Of a DNA stretch of 64,000 nucleotides, positions 52,953 through 60,908 are shown piece after piece (the first letter of the stretch is position 1; the number at the start of each line of letters is the position of its first letter). Under the pieces are notes generated by a model. That model saw only the letters and a list, made by a program, of their open reading frames with translations. It was not told the origin of the DNA and did no database searches. Position numbers and translations under genes: made by a program. This stretch comes from Chloroflexota bacterium (lineage in GTDB: Bacteria > Chloroflexota > Anaerolineae > Promineifilales > Promineifilaceae): positions 1 through 64,000 of the forward strand of contig JAGOMA010000018.1 in NCBI GenBank assembly GCA_017993775.1, in the 5' to 3' direction.

Positions 52953-53486
52953 TTGCTCATGTTGCTTACGGCCGTTAACCTCGCCCCTGATTCTTACGTC
53001 TACTGCCCGTGCTGCGCCACGCCGCTGGTGACTCAGCCAGTCATGGACAAACCGCGTCGCGTTTGCCCGGCGTGCCACTTTGTTCATTTTACCGACCCGA
53101 AAGTTGGCGTAGGGGTGATGGTGGTGGTGGACGGCCGTATCTTGTTGGTGTGCCGGGCGATGAATCCTGAAAAGGGGAAATGGAGCATTCCGGCGGGGTT
53201 TGTGGACAGCGGCGAGGATCCAAAGGAAACGGCCGTGCGCGAAGCTGCCGAGGAAACGGGCTTGCGCGTGACAATCTCCGGGCTGGTAGACGTATATTTC
53301 AATCCACCGGCTGAACCGGGCGCGCCTGGCGCGTCTATTTTTATTTTGTACAAAGCGGAATGGGTGGATGGGGTTCTGCGAGCCGGTGATGATGCCGCTG
53401 CGGCCGCCTTTTTTGCGCTTGACAATCTGCCGGAGCTGGCTTTTGCCAGTACCAAAGACGCCATTCATCGGCTAAGAGTTATGTAA
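52953..53486 (+). CDS. Nudix hydrolase with N-terminal zinc ribbon
   Basis: 177 residues. A zinc ribbon (YCPCCATPL ... RRVCPACHFVHF) precedes a perfect Nudix box GFVDSGEDPKETAVREAAEETGL. The layout is like NudC (NADH pyrophosphatase / RNA decapping), but the protein is shorter and lacks the NudC N-terminal domain, so ADP-ribose- or NADH-type substrates are only a guess. The N-terminal start could be one of two nearby ATG codons. Confidence 0.9.
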   Translation: MLMLLTAVNLAPDSYVYCPCCATPLVTQPVMDKPRRVCPACHFVHFTDPKVGVGVMVVVDGRILLVCRAMNPEKGKWSIPAGFVDSGEDPKETAVREAAEETGLRVTISGLVDVYFNPPAEPGAPGASIFILYKAEWVDGVLRAGDDAAAAAFFALDNLPELAFASTKDAIHRLRVM

Positions 53487-53505
53487 ACACTGTACTTATT
53501 CCGGC

Positions 53506-53540
53506 AAGATTGGCCCAATCTACCAGATTGGACCAGTCTT
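53506..53540. repeat. Tandem palindrome of the AGATTGGNCCAATCT family, copy 3
   Basis: AAGATTGGCCCAATCT (53506-53521), ACC, AGATTGGACCAGTCTT (53525-53540); the arms pair with two mismatches. It lies between the convergent Nudix and peroxiredoxin-like genes. Confidence 0.7.
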
Positions 53541-53605
53541 AATAAGACCATAACTGAAGCGGTAGGCGCAGCGCGTCGGTTCACCACGACGCGCTGCGCA
53601 TTTTG

Positions 53606-54166
53606 TTATTCTTCGGCCGCGGTTTTGATAGTGATTCTACCCATCAATTCCAACAGGTCTGGATGGTCGCCCGCATGGCTGCTGTAGTAGGCATAGCGGA
53701 TGATCCCCTGCGTATCGACAATAAAGGTGCCCGGCAGCATTTTTACATCGCCGGTCGCTTTGCCTTGCACATGCCCTTGGGATGCTGCGCGCAGCGTGGC
53801 TTTGGCCATGCCCGGATTAAGCAGGCTGGCTATGCCGGCCCGTTGTAAACCATAGGCTTCGTATACGTCGGCTGTCTGGTTACAGTAGCAGTCGATACTG
53901 GGAGCCAGTTTGCCGCAATAACGCTCGGCATGTTTGGGTTCGCCGAGGGCTACAGCCACCACTTTCAGACCCGCTTCTTCGATTTCGTTGCGATATAGCT
54001 CTAACTGAGCCAGCCATTCACGGCAGAAAATTCAACCAAAATGGCGTAAGAAAGTTAATAAAGTGGGTCCATCGGCCCACAGCCCGCTCAATTCAATCGG
54101 TTCGCCGTTTTCTGCCAAAGCAATCCCGTTGGGGGCGGCGTCGCCGACCTGCAATTTTTTACTCAT
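53606..54166 (-). CDS. Peroxiredoxin-like UxxC protein, probable selenoprotein (in-frame TGA at codon 45)
   Basis: The frame runs from ATG 54166 to TAA at 53606 (186 residues) with one internal TGA at 54034-54032. Translated as Sec it reads LLTFLRHFG-U-IFC-REWLAQL, placing U at the first position of a CxxC motif of thioredoxin-fold, AhpC/TSA-like proteins; the rest of the fold follows uninterrupted (GLKVVAVALGEPKHAERYCGK, MLPGTFIVDTQGIIRYAYYS). Coding style is even on both sides of the TGA. A hairpin meeting bacterial SECIS rules follows at 54012-53996. GAGGTG lies four bases before the ATG. Conventional annotation would show only a truncated C-terminal piece (53606-53962). A nonsense mutation or sequencing error is the alternative. 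Confidence 0.8.
53996..54012 (-). promoter_or_regulatory. Candidate bacterial SECIS hairpin
   Basis: Minus strand: TGGCTC (54012-54007), loop AGTTA (54006-54002), GAGCTA (54001-53996). The loop starts 26 bases after the TGA and has G in its second position; the known bacterial SECIS model asks for a 16-37 base distance and a G among the first two loop bases. The stem is six pairs including one G-U. Confidence 0.6.
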
Positions 54167-54208
54167 AAATCACCTCGAAAGTTTTACAAAAACTGTACAT
54201 ATATTTAT

Positions 54209-54236
54209 ATTTTACCATTTGTAGATAATTTGTCAA
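54209..54236 (-). promoter_or_regulatory. Promoter of the peroxiredoxin-like gene
   Basis: Minus strand TTGACA (54236-54231), 16 bases, TAAAAT (54214-54209). Start about 45 bases before the ATG at 54166. The spacer between this gene and the sugar dehydrogenase is AT-rich. Confidence 0.7.
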
Positions 54237-54394
54237 TTTATTTTCTATTAATCCTGACCCTGTATGCTACTGTTGTTTGTATTGTTGTACCCACAGCCAA
54301 AGGGGCTAGGCCTGGAAGGGTTGTCGCTTCGCTTTTAAGGGCACGGCCGTTGGCCTGTCTGCCCATGCGCTTGAACGAAAAGGAAGGTTGCACA

Positions 54395-56023
54395 ATGATG
54401 TACACACGTTACCAGGTTGGTCGGGGGCCGAAATTTTTATGGGGAGTGACGGCCGTTTCCCTCCTGGCTTTCTTGCCCCTTATCCTTATGCTCAATAGGT
54501 CTGTCGCTGCCCAGCCGGCCTGGCCAACGGCCGTCACCCTGCTCGATATCAACCCCGCCCAGGCATTTACCACTCCTGTAGACATTGCCCATGCCGGTGA
54601 CGGCCGTTTGTTCATCGTCGAACAGCGCGGGCTGATTCAGTCGTTGGCGCGCCCATTTGCCGCGCATACGGCCGTGCCCTTTTTAGACATTCGAGATCGC
54701 GTCAGCAGCGGCGGCGAGACCGGTTTATTGGGGCTGGCGTTTCATCCCCATTATGCGCAAAACGGTTATTTTTATGTCAACTATATTTACCAAAATCCGG
54801 TTACGCAACAACTTTACAGCCGCCTTTCCCGCTTTCAGGTCAGCGCCGATCCCAACGCCGCCGACCCTGACAGCGAACTGATTTTGCTCCAACTGGCTCA
54901 GCCGTTTACCAACCACAATGGCGGCGACCTGGCCTTTGGCGCAGATGGTCTGCTCTATGCCGCTTTTGGCGATGGCGGCAGCGGCGGCGATCCGCAAAAT
55001 AATGGGCAAAACAACGCCACCCTGCTCGGCTCCCTGCTGCGCCTGGATGTGGATGGCGGCGGGCTGCCGCCTGACTGCGGCGGCAGCCAGGCCGCTTACA
55101 CCATCCCCGCCAACAACCCGCTGCGCGATGGGCCGGGCGGCGCGTGCGATGAAATCTGGGCTTTTGGGCTGCGTAATCCCTGGCGCATCGGGTTTGATCG
55201 CGTCACGCAAGATCTGTTTATCGGTGATGTGGGGCAGGGGTTGTGGGAAGAAATTGATTACCAACCGGCCGGCAGCGGCGGGCAAAATTATGGCTGGCGC
55301 TGTTATGAAGGGACGCATCCTTATAATCTGGCGGGCTGCGAATCGAACACGGCCGTCTACACCTTCCCCATCGCCGAGTACGCGCATACCAGCCCCAACG
55401 GCCGTTGTTCCGTTACCGGCGGCTTTGTTTACCGGGGTGATTGGTATCCGGCGCTGGTTGGGGCGTATGTGTACGGCGATTTTTGTACCGGCGAACTTTG
55501 GAGCCTGCGCCAGACAAATGGCGTCTGGCAAAATGAGTTATTACTGAATTCGCCTTTGCGCATTTCGACTTTTGGTGAGGACGTGAATGGCGAAATTTAC
55601 CTGGCAAACATCACCGATGGCCACATTTATTTGCTCAGCGACTCGACTGCTCCCCAGTATCTCTCGGTTGAATTGGCTGCGCCGCTAACGGCCGTTTCCA
55701 ACGTCCCTTTCACCTACACCCTGACGGTGGCCAATACCAGCTTTCTGACTGCCACCAACCTGACCATCACCAACACGCTGCCGGTCGGCGCGGCTTATGT
55801 CGGCGGCGGCAGTCTGGTTGGGCAGACGATCCGTTGGGACTTGCCCCAACTCGCGCCATACAGCACGCAGCAAGTACAGTGGTCGGCGGCAATTACGCAC
55901 ACGGTTTGGAACGAGGCGTATGGCGTGGCGGCCGCTGGTGGGATAACGGCCGTGGGGCAGCAGAGGGTCGTCACTTTCATCAATCCCCGCCACACTTACT
56001 TACCGTTGGCAGTTTATCCCTAA
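54395..56023 (+). CDS. Secreted PQQ-dependent sugar dehydrogenase-like protein
   Basis: 542 residues from ATG 54395, which follows AAGGAAGG by seven bases. An N-terminal hydrophobic segment (WGVTAVSLLAFLPLILMLNRSVAA) exports it. Residues about 50-410 form the six-bladed propeller of soluble aldose dehydrogenases (GRLFIVEQRGLI, ETGLLGLAFHPHYAQNGYFYVNY, NHNGGDLAFGADGLLYAAFGDGG, EIWAFGLRNPWRIGFD). A DUF11-like domain follows (FTYTLTVANTSFLTATNLTITNTLPVG), and the end is TYLPLAVYP, like the protease at 95. Probably an extracytoplasmic oxidoreductase; PQQ synthesis genes are not in the window, and some relatives have lost the cofactor. Confidence 0.88.
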   Translation: MMYTRYQVGRGPKFLWGVTAVSLLAFLPLILMLNRSVAAQPAWPTAVTLLDINPAQAFTTPVDIAHAGDGRLFIVEQRGLIQSLARPFAAHTAVPFLDIRDRVSSGGETGLLGLAFHPHYAQNGYFYVNYIYQNPVTQQLYSRLSRFQVSADPNAADPDSELILLQLAQPFTNHNGGDLAFGADGLLYAAFGDGGSGGDPQNNGQNNATLLGSLLRLDVDGGGLPPDCGGSQAAYTIPANNPLRDGPGGACDEIWAFGLRNPWRIGFDRVTQDLFIGDVGQGLWEEIDYQPAGSGGQNYGWRCYEGTHPYNLAGCESNTAVYTFPIAEYAHTSPNGRCSVTGGFVYRGDWYPALVGAYVYGDFCTGELWSLRQTNGVWQNELLLNSPLRISTFGEDVNGEIYLANITDGHIYLLSDSTAPQYLSVELAAPLTAVSNVPFTYTLTVANTSFLTATNLTITNTLPVGAAYVGGGSLVGQTIRWDLPQLAPYSTQQVQWSAAITHTVWNEAYGVAAAGGITAVGQQRVVTFINPRHTYLPLAVYP

Positions 56024-56025
56024 AC

Positions 56026-56068
56026 AAAAATACCTCCTGCCGCTGTTTAATCGGCAGGAGGTATTTTT
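56026..56068. terminator. Bidirectional intrinsic terminator
   Basis: AAAAATACCTCCTGCC (56026-56041) and GGCAGGAGGTATTTTT (56053-56068) pair perfectly, with T-runs on both strands. It serves the sugar dehydrogenase (+) and the acetyltransferase (-). Confidence 0.93.
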
Positions 56069-56080
56069 CTTTTACTCGTC

Positions 56081-57112
56081 TTAATCGGTCAGATTTTGCA
56101 GGCGCAGGTCTAGACCTGGGCGCAGCACTTTTTCGTAATTATTCATCTGGTGGATAACGCGCATCCCAGCTTTTTCGTACAGCCGGGTGGCTCCGGTGAG
56201 GCTGTTGGCGTCTACGCCCAGCCCGACGGCGCGTTTGCCCCGCCGGTATAATTCGCCAAAGGAGTGCCGCAGAAGGGCCAAACCTAAGCCGCTGCGCCGC
56301 CACGGCCGTCGCACGCCCAACGTGTTTACCCAACCCATAGCCGGGTCTTCATACGCGTCGATCCGGCACAGGGAAACGCCGGCGACCTTGTCGCCGTCCA
56401 TGGCCAAAAACCAGAGCGCAGGGTCCCAAAGCGAGTCCGTGCCGGTCCACTGTTGCCATTGATGTAGTTCTTGTTCTTCCGGCGCGGCCACAAACCCCCA
56501 ATGGTCCTGAAAGGCGTCCACGGTGGCGTGCATCGCCGGGCGCAGGTCGGCCGGGTCTGGTAGGGAGATGATGCGAATGTTGGGGGGCAAGACGGCCGTT
56601 TCCGGTTCCTCGTCCAGGTCTACACGCATGGTCCAGAAATAGCGGGTAGCCATCATGCCATACCCCATCAGCAGGTCATTGGATGGCTCGTGGGTGCTGA
56701 GCGCGCCACAGCGCATAACCACCTGCGCCTTGGCGGGCACACGGGGAATAACCTGCCGTGTCCGTTCTTCGGCCCAGGCCAGCAAGTAGGAGCCAACGCC
56801 CAGACCTTCAAATTTTGGATGCACGCGCCCCCAAACCCAGGGCGCCACCGGTACGGCGTGGGTGTCCCAGACTTCTACGTAGCCGGCCAACTCGCCCGAC
56901 GGGGCGACCACCACGCGGGTGGCGGTGTCCAGGTGAAAGTCTTCGCGCTGCCATTCGGCGCGGATGTCTTCCAGGCTGAATTTTTCGCGGTTGAGTTTGA
57001 CCATAGCGGCGGCATTGAAGAGGGAAACGGCCGTTTCGATGTCTGCCATTTCCACTGGCCGAGCGGTAAATCCCGCTGGTAATACGAGTGTGTTTTCTTG
57101 TTCGGTAATCAT
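56081..57112 (-). CDS. GNAT-family acetyltransferase, tandem-domain type
   Basis: 343 residues from ATG 57112, six bases after GGAG; ATG 57124 lacks a ribosome site. Two GNAT domains are seen: residues 10-150 (FEGLGVGSYLLAWAEERTRQ) and 185-335 (WVNTLGVRRPWRRSGLGLALLRHSF, the acetyl-CoA loop, then GLGVDANSLTGATRLYEKAGM). The second has the canonical R/QxxGxG/A motif. Substrate unknown. It follows the HAD hydrolase gene by 17 bases, so they are probably co-transcribed. Confidence 0.9.
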   Translation of the reverse strand: MITEQENTLVLPAGFTARPVEMADIETAVSLFNAAAMVKLNREKFSLEDIRAEWQREDFHLDTATRVVVAPSGELAGYVEVWDTHAVPVAPWVWGRVHPKFEGLGVGSYLLAWAEERTRQVIPRVPAKAQVVMRCGALSTHEPSNDLLMGYGMMATRYFWTMRVDLDEEPETAVLPPNIRIISLPDPADLRPAMHATVDAFQDHWGFVAAPEEQELHQWQQWTGTDSLWDPALWFLAMDGDKVAGVSLCRIDAYEDPAMGWVNTLGVRRPWRRSGLGLALLRHSFGELYRRGKRAVGLGVDANSLTGATRLYEKAGMRVIHQMNNYEKVLRPGLDLRLQNLTD

Positions 57113-57129
57113 TTGGTTCTCCATCTAAA

Positions 57130-57735
57130 TCATGGCGTTACGCCTAGCTGTGCTAACTCTGCGGGCACGTTGGTGCTCGGTTGGAAGTGAATTGTATGCA
57201 AACCCAGCGCCTGGGCGGCGGCGATGTTGTGGGCAAAATCATCCACAAACACGGCCTCTTGTGGCTGCCGTCCCAAACGCGCCAGGGTACGCTCGAAAAT
57301 CAGGGCATCGGGTTTCATCACCCGTTCTTCGGCCGAACCGACGATCAGGTCGAAGGCGTCGTCGATGTGGAACTGGTGGGTGAGTGAGGCGCGCAGCCCG
57401 TCGGTGGCATTGCTGATGACGGCCGTTTGGTAACGCGGCCGTAACCTGCGGATAAACTCGACCAGCGCCACATCCAACACATCACCGGCCCAAAAATCGC
57501 GCCGGAAAGCGGCTAGTTCGGTTTTGTCCAGCGCCAGCTGCTGGCCGACCCAGGTCCACAGCGCTTCGTCGGTCACGTCGCCGCGCTGCGCCTTTGCGCC
57601 CATCTCGCTGCCAAAAACAATGTCCTCGGATTGGCGAGCTGCCAATCCCAGTTTCTTTTCCCATTCGCGGCGCGGGTGATGGTTTTCGGTGCGTATCAGC
57701 ACCCCGCCAATATCAAAAATGACTGCTTGAATCAT
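57130..57735 (-). CDS. HAD-superfamily hydrolase (subfamily IA)
   Basis: 201 residues from ATG 57735, five bases after AGGAG. Motif I VIFDIGGVL has the Asp nucleophile but a Gly in place of the second Asp (an IGG variant common in the YihX-like group, DIGGV or DLGGV), motif II AVISNATDGL, motif III Lys in MKPDALIF and motif IV VFVDDFAHNI. Such enzymes dephosphorylate small metabolites such as sugar phosphates. First gene of a two-gene unit with the acetyltransferase. Confidence 0.9.
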   Translation of the reverse strand: MIQAVIFDIGGVLIRTENHHPRREWEKKLGLAARQSEDIVFGSEMGAKAQRGDVTDEALWTWVGQQLALDKTELAAFRRDFWAGDVLDVALVEFIRRLRPRYQTAVISNATDGLRASLTHQFHIDDAFDLIVGSAEERVMKPDALIFERTLARLGRQPQEAVFVDDFAHNIAAAQALGLHTIHFQPSTNVPAELAQLGVTP

Positions 57736-57822
57736 GGTTACTCCTGTTGTCAGGGGCATCGAGTGTCGTTGAGTGGCCCCGTATGACGGTTGATGAATGA
57801 TGTGCGCCGCTTTCCAGCCAAC

Positions 57823-57859
57823 AAAAAAGGGCGCTGCGGATATGATCCTGCGCCCTTTT
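57823..57859 (-). terminator. Intrinsic terminator, distal of two
   Basis: AAAAGGGCGC and GCGCCCTTTT arms with an inner GGAT/ATCC pairing; TTTTTT follows on the minus strand. It backs up the terminator at 57896-57930. Confidence 0.8.
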
Positions 57860-57895
57860 CAGCCGCGCGTTTGGGTTATGACGCGCTGAGAAAAT

Positions 57896-57930
57896 AAAAA
57901 GGCCGCAGGCTTTTGTGCGCTGCGGCCTTG
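57896..57930 (-). terminator. Intrinsic terminator after the fusion gene
   Basis: Minus strand AAGGCCGCAG (57929-57920) pairs with CTGCGGCCTT (57908-57899), followed by TTTTTATTTT. It is the first strong stop after the minus-strand operon ending at 58158. Confidence 0.85.
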
Positions 57931-58157
57931 ACGTTTTGTTTATGTCAATTTACCGGCCAACAGGCACACTAAGGCAAGGAAATGGGTTGTCTCCTGCTGT
58001 ATTTGTACGAATACGTTTAAAAACCATGCTGTTCACCGTTTTTCGTGCGAATTTGCGCATTAAAGTGGCGCATCGCTTACTTTAGCACACGGCCGTTCCC
58101 CGCGTCAAGCCTCATTTTTCTCGTTTTGGTAGGCCGATCTTAGCGCCTGCCCGACTG
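57931..58157. other. Untranslated tail region between terminator and fusion gene
   Basis: With the terminators to its left the gene-free stretch is 57736-58157. No reading frame with a ribosome site is seen. It carries one ACGGCCGT copy (58089-58096), and as the long 3' tail of the fusion transcript could contain structure, but none was recognised. Confidence 0.4.
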
Positions 58158-60887
58158 TTATTCGTCTAGCAAAATGACCGGCTCCTCGTAGTAACGCAGG
58201 CGGCTGTGGGCCAGCTTTTCTTCGAGGAATTGATTGAACCAGGCGCGTTTGGCGGGCAGCGGCTCGTCTTGTTTCAAGCGCGACAAGTCGGCGTTCAGGC
58301 GCAGGATGCGGCCGGGAATGACAAATCGGGTTAGTCCGGCGGGAACCAGTTCGCCGCGGCTGGCCACATCGAAAATCATTTCCGGCTTGAACTGGGGGAA
58401 GACAGCAACGGCCGTCATCTGTGGAAATTGTACCAGCAGGCGTGGTAGATCGGTTAGCAGGGTGCGTTCCACATTGCCCCAGCGCGTGTAACTGGCCACC
58501 AATTCATTCATCACGGTTAGCCGAGGGAGGTCGGGCGCGGCTTGCGCCACAGTGGCTTCGCCTTCGCGATCCAAAAAGTAGCACAGGGTGGCTGGGTCTT
58601 CGAAGATGTTGTGGATGTCGGCGACGGGCAGGGGGCGCAGGATCAGGCCGGGGATGGCGGCGAGGTGATCGTGTAGTTCGGCAAACGGCCGTTTCGCTAC
58701 CTTTTGCCCGCTGGAAATGACGTGGTACCAGGTGTGCAGTTCAAAGCGGTTGTCGTCGGGCGGGACAACCTGGACGATGAGGTGGGGGTAGCCGAGCCAT
58801 TTGAAAGCTGTGGAACGCGTCGCGCCATCCAAAACGACGTAACGGCCGTTCCAAAAAGTCGTCACCGGCGGATTGACCAGCAGGCCGTCTTCTTCCAGGC
58901 GGCCCATCAGACGGGCGACTCGTTTTTCGTCTACCTGCTCGTGGGGGATGACCAGATGCGTGGGCACAAGCTCCAGGGAGAGCGTTTCGCCGGGCTGCTT
59001 TTTCTCCAGCAGGTTGGCGATCTGGCGGGCCACCGTGAGGGCGGCGTCGCGCTGGCGGTTGCCGATGATGGTGCTGACGTGGGGCACAACCATCACTCGC
59101 GGATAGGCGCGCAGATGGCGGGCGGCTTCCCCGCCTTCGCCCACTTCGGCGGGCAGTTCGGGCACGGCGGCGTCGGATAAACGGCCGTTTGCCAAAGCAT
59201 CCAGCAGCGCGGCTTCATCGATCAGATCCGTATGGCCCGGATTAATCATGCTGGCGGATGGTTTCATCAGCGCCAACTCATCCACGCCGATGATGGTTTC
59301 GGTTTCTGCTTTGAAGGGCACATGCAGGCTGACAAAATCAGATTCTTGCAGCAAAGCGATGAGGTCGGTGGCTTCCACGCCGGCGGAAAGAGCTAGTTCG
59401 GGCGTCAGGCGCGGCTGGTTGACGAGGACGCGCATGTCGAAGGCGCGGGCGCGGCGAGACACTTCCCGCCCGACCTGTCCAAATCCGATCAGCCCCAGGG
59501 TTTTGCCGGCGAGACGGCCGTCCGCGAAGCGCGAAGCCAGGGTGAGCATCCAGGCCAGAACATGCTCGGCAATGGCCACGGAACTGCTGCTGGGCACGTT
59601 GACCACGGCAATACCCATCGCCCGCGCGGTGCTGACGTCGATATTGTCCAGGCGCGGCCCGGCGCAGCCGATGACCCGCAGATTGTACCCTTGTTCGATG
59701 GCGTGTTCGCTGAGGCGCGTTTCCTGCCCGACGATAACCGCCTGGTAGCGGCCGATGATGGGCAGGAGTTCGGCCGGGGAGAGGCCGGGTTTTACATCGA
59801 GCACGGCCGTTTTGGCCAAAATCTCCATGCCCGCCGCATCCAACGGATCACAGATGAGGACGCGCGGCCGTTTTTGTCGTTTTTCCGCCGGGCGGCGGAA
59901 GGTGGAGGTCTGGCCGGGTTCGGCGGCAATGGCGCTGCCGCCCCACAGCCGGGCAGCGACGGCGGGAATGTCGGCGTTGCCGCCGCTGAGCAGCACGCCC
60001 ACACGCTGGCCGGGGAGCGGATAACTGCCGGTGAACAGCGGAGCCAGGGCAACGGCCGAACTGGGTTCGACGAGCAGTTTCATGCGTGTCCACAGGAATT
60101 CCAGGGTGGCCAGGATGTCGGTTTCGGAAACGGCCGTCATGTCGCTGACATATTGGCGCATGATGGCCAGATTGCGCTGCCCGATGTAGCGGGTGCGCAG
60201 CCCATCGGCGATGGTGTCGGGGGCATCATCCAGAGCGACGATGCGGTTTTCGCGCCAGGAACGGTTGGCGTCGTCGCCAGCTTGCGGCTCGACGCCGATC
60301 ACGCGGCAGCCAGGCGATTGCGCCGCGGCGGCCAGCGCCGAACCGCTGATCAGCCCGCCGCCGCCGACGGGGACAAAGAGAGCGTCTAATGGTCCGACTT
60401 CCGCGAAAAGCTCCCAGGCGGCTGTGCCTTGTCCGGCGATGATCTGGTCGTTATCGTAGGGGTGGATGAGTGTGTAGCCGTGTTGGGCAACGAGGTCGGC
60501 GGTGACTTGTTCGCGGGTAACGGCCGTGCAGCTCACAATTTCTGCGCCGTATGCCGCCGTGGCCGCTTTTTTAATCGCGGGAGCGTTGTCCGGCATGACA
60601 ATGACAGCTTTGACCCCCAGCAGCTTGGCGGCCAGGGCCAACCCCTGGGCATGGTTGCCGCTGGAATGGGTGATGACGCCGACCGCTTTTTCCGCCGGGC
60701 TGAGCTGGCTGACGGCATTGTACGCGCCGCGAAACTTAAACGCGCCCACACGCTGGAAATTTTCGCACTTCAAATAAATCTCACAGCCGGTTAGTTGGTT
60801 GAGCGTGCGCGACGTCATGACTGGGGTCTGTTTGACAATGCCGGCCAATCGGCTGGCGGCGAGGGCAATATCGGTTGGTTGGTTCAT
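58158..60887 (-). CDS. Three-domain fusion: threonine/serine dehydratase-like, 2-hydroxyacid dehydrogenase-like, SbnI/SerK-like serine kinase
   Basis: 909 residues. (1) 1-318: PLP fold-type II enzyme like threonine dehydratase or serine racemase; Lys51 in FKFRGAYNA, SSGNHAQG, VGGGGLISG. (2) 342-630: PGDH-like domain with NAD motif GLIGFGQVG (464-472) and His603 in VPHVST, but the usual ARG catalytic motif is replaced (INPGHTDLID) and the ExxP region is altered (PELPAE), so activity is doubtful. (3) 636-909: ParB-fold region (RYVVLDGATRSTAFKWLGYPH) continuing to RYYEEPV, resembling SbnI and archaeal SerK free-serine kinases. All three themes converge on serine/phosphoserine. It is the last gene of a Trm112-regulator-acetyltransferase operon. 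Confidence 0.82.
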   Translation of the reverse strand: MNQPTDIALAASRLAGIVKQTPVMTSRTLNQLTGCEIYLKCENFQRVGAFKFRGAYNAVSQLSPAEKAVGVITHSSGNHAQGLALAAKLLGVKAVIVMPDNAPAIKKAATAAYGAEIVSCTAVTREQVTADLVAQHGYTLIHPYDNDQIIAGQGTAAWELFAEVGPLDALFVPVGGGGLISGSALAAAAQSPGCRVIGVEPQAGDDANRSWRENRIVALDDAPDTIADGLRTRYIGQRNLAIMRQYVSDMTAVSETDILATLEFLWTRMKLLVEPSSAVALAPLFTGSYPLPGQRVGVLLSGGNADIPAVAARLWGGSAIAAEPGQTSTFRRPAEKRQKRPRVLICDPLDAAGMEILAKTAVLDVKPGLSPAELLPIIGRYQAVIVGQETRLSEHAIEQGYNLRVIGCAGPRLDNIDVSTARAMGIAVVNVPSSSSVAIAEHVLAWMLTLASRFADGRLAGKTLGLIGFGQVGREVSRRARAFDMRVLVNQPRLTPELALSAGVEATDLIALLQESDFVSLHVPFKAETETIIGVDELALMKPSASMINPGHTDLIDEAALLDALANGRLSDAAVPELPAEVGEGGEAARHLRAYPRVMVVPHVSTIIGNRQRDAALTVARQIANLLEKKQPGETLSLELVPTHLVIPHEQVDEKRVARLMGRLEEDGLLVNPPVTTFWNGRYVVLDGATRSTAFKWLGYPHLIVQVVPPDDNRFELHTWYHVISSGQKVAKRPFAELHDHLAAIPGLILRPLPVADIHNIFEDPATLCYFLDREGEATVAQAAPDLPRLTVMNELVASYTRWGNVERTLLTDLPRLLVQFPQMTAVAVFPQFKPEMIFDVASRGELVPAGLTRFVIPGRILRLNADLSRLKQDEPLPAKRAWFNQFLEEKLAHSRLRYYEEPVILLDE

Positions 60888-60908
60888 GGGAAATCTACCT
60901 GATGTTGT

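Noticed and set aside
53606..53962. A 118-residue protein starting at GTG 53962
   Set aside because: Upstream codons in the same frame continue the same fold back to ATG 54166 with only one TGA, placed at a CxxC position; the short form would lack the active site.
54014..54029. Alternative SECIS hairpin GCC-GTGAAT-GGC right after the TGA
   Set aside because: Its loop starts only about ten bases after the TGA, too near for the bacterial SECIS model, and the stem is just three pairs plus extension over a mismatch.
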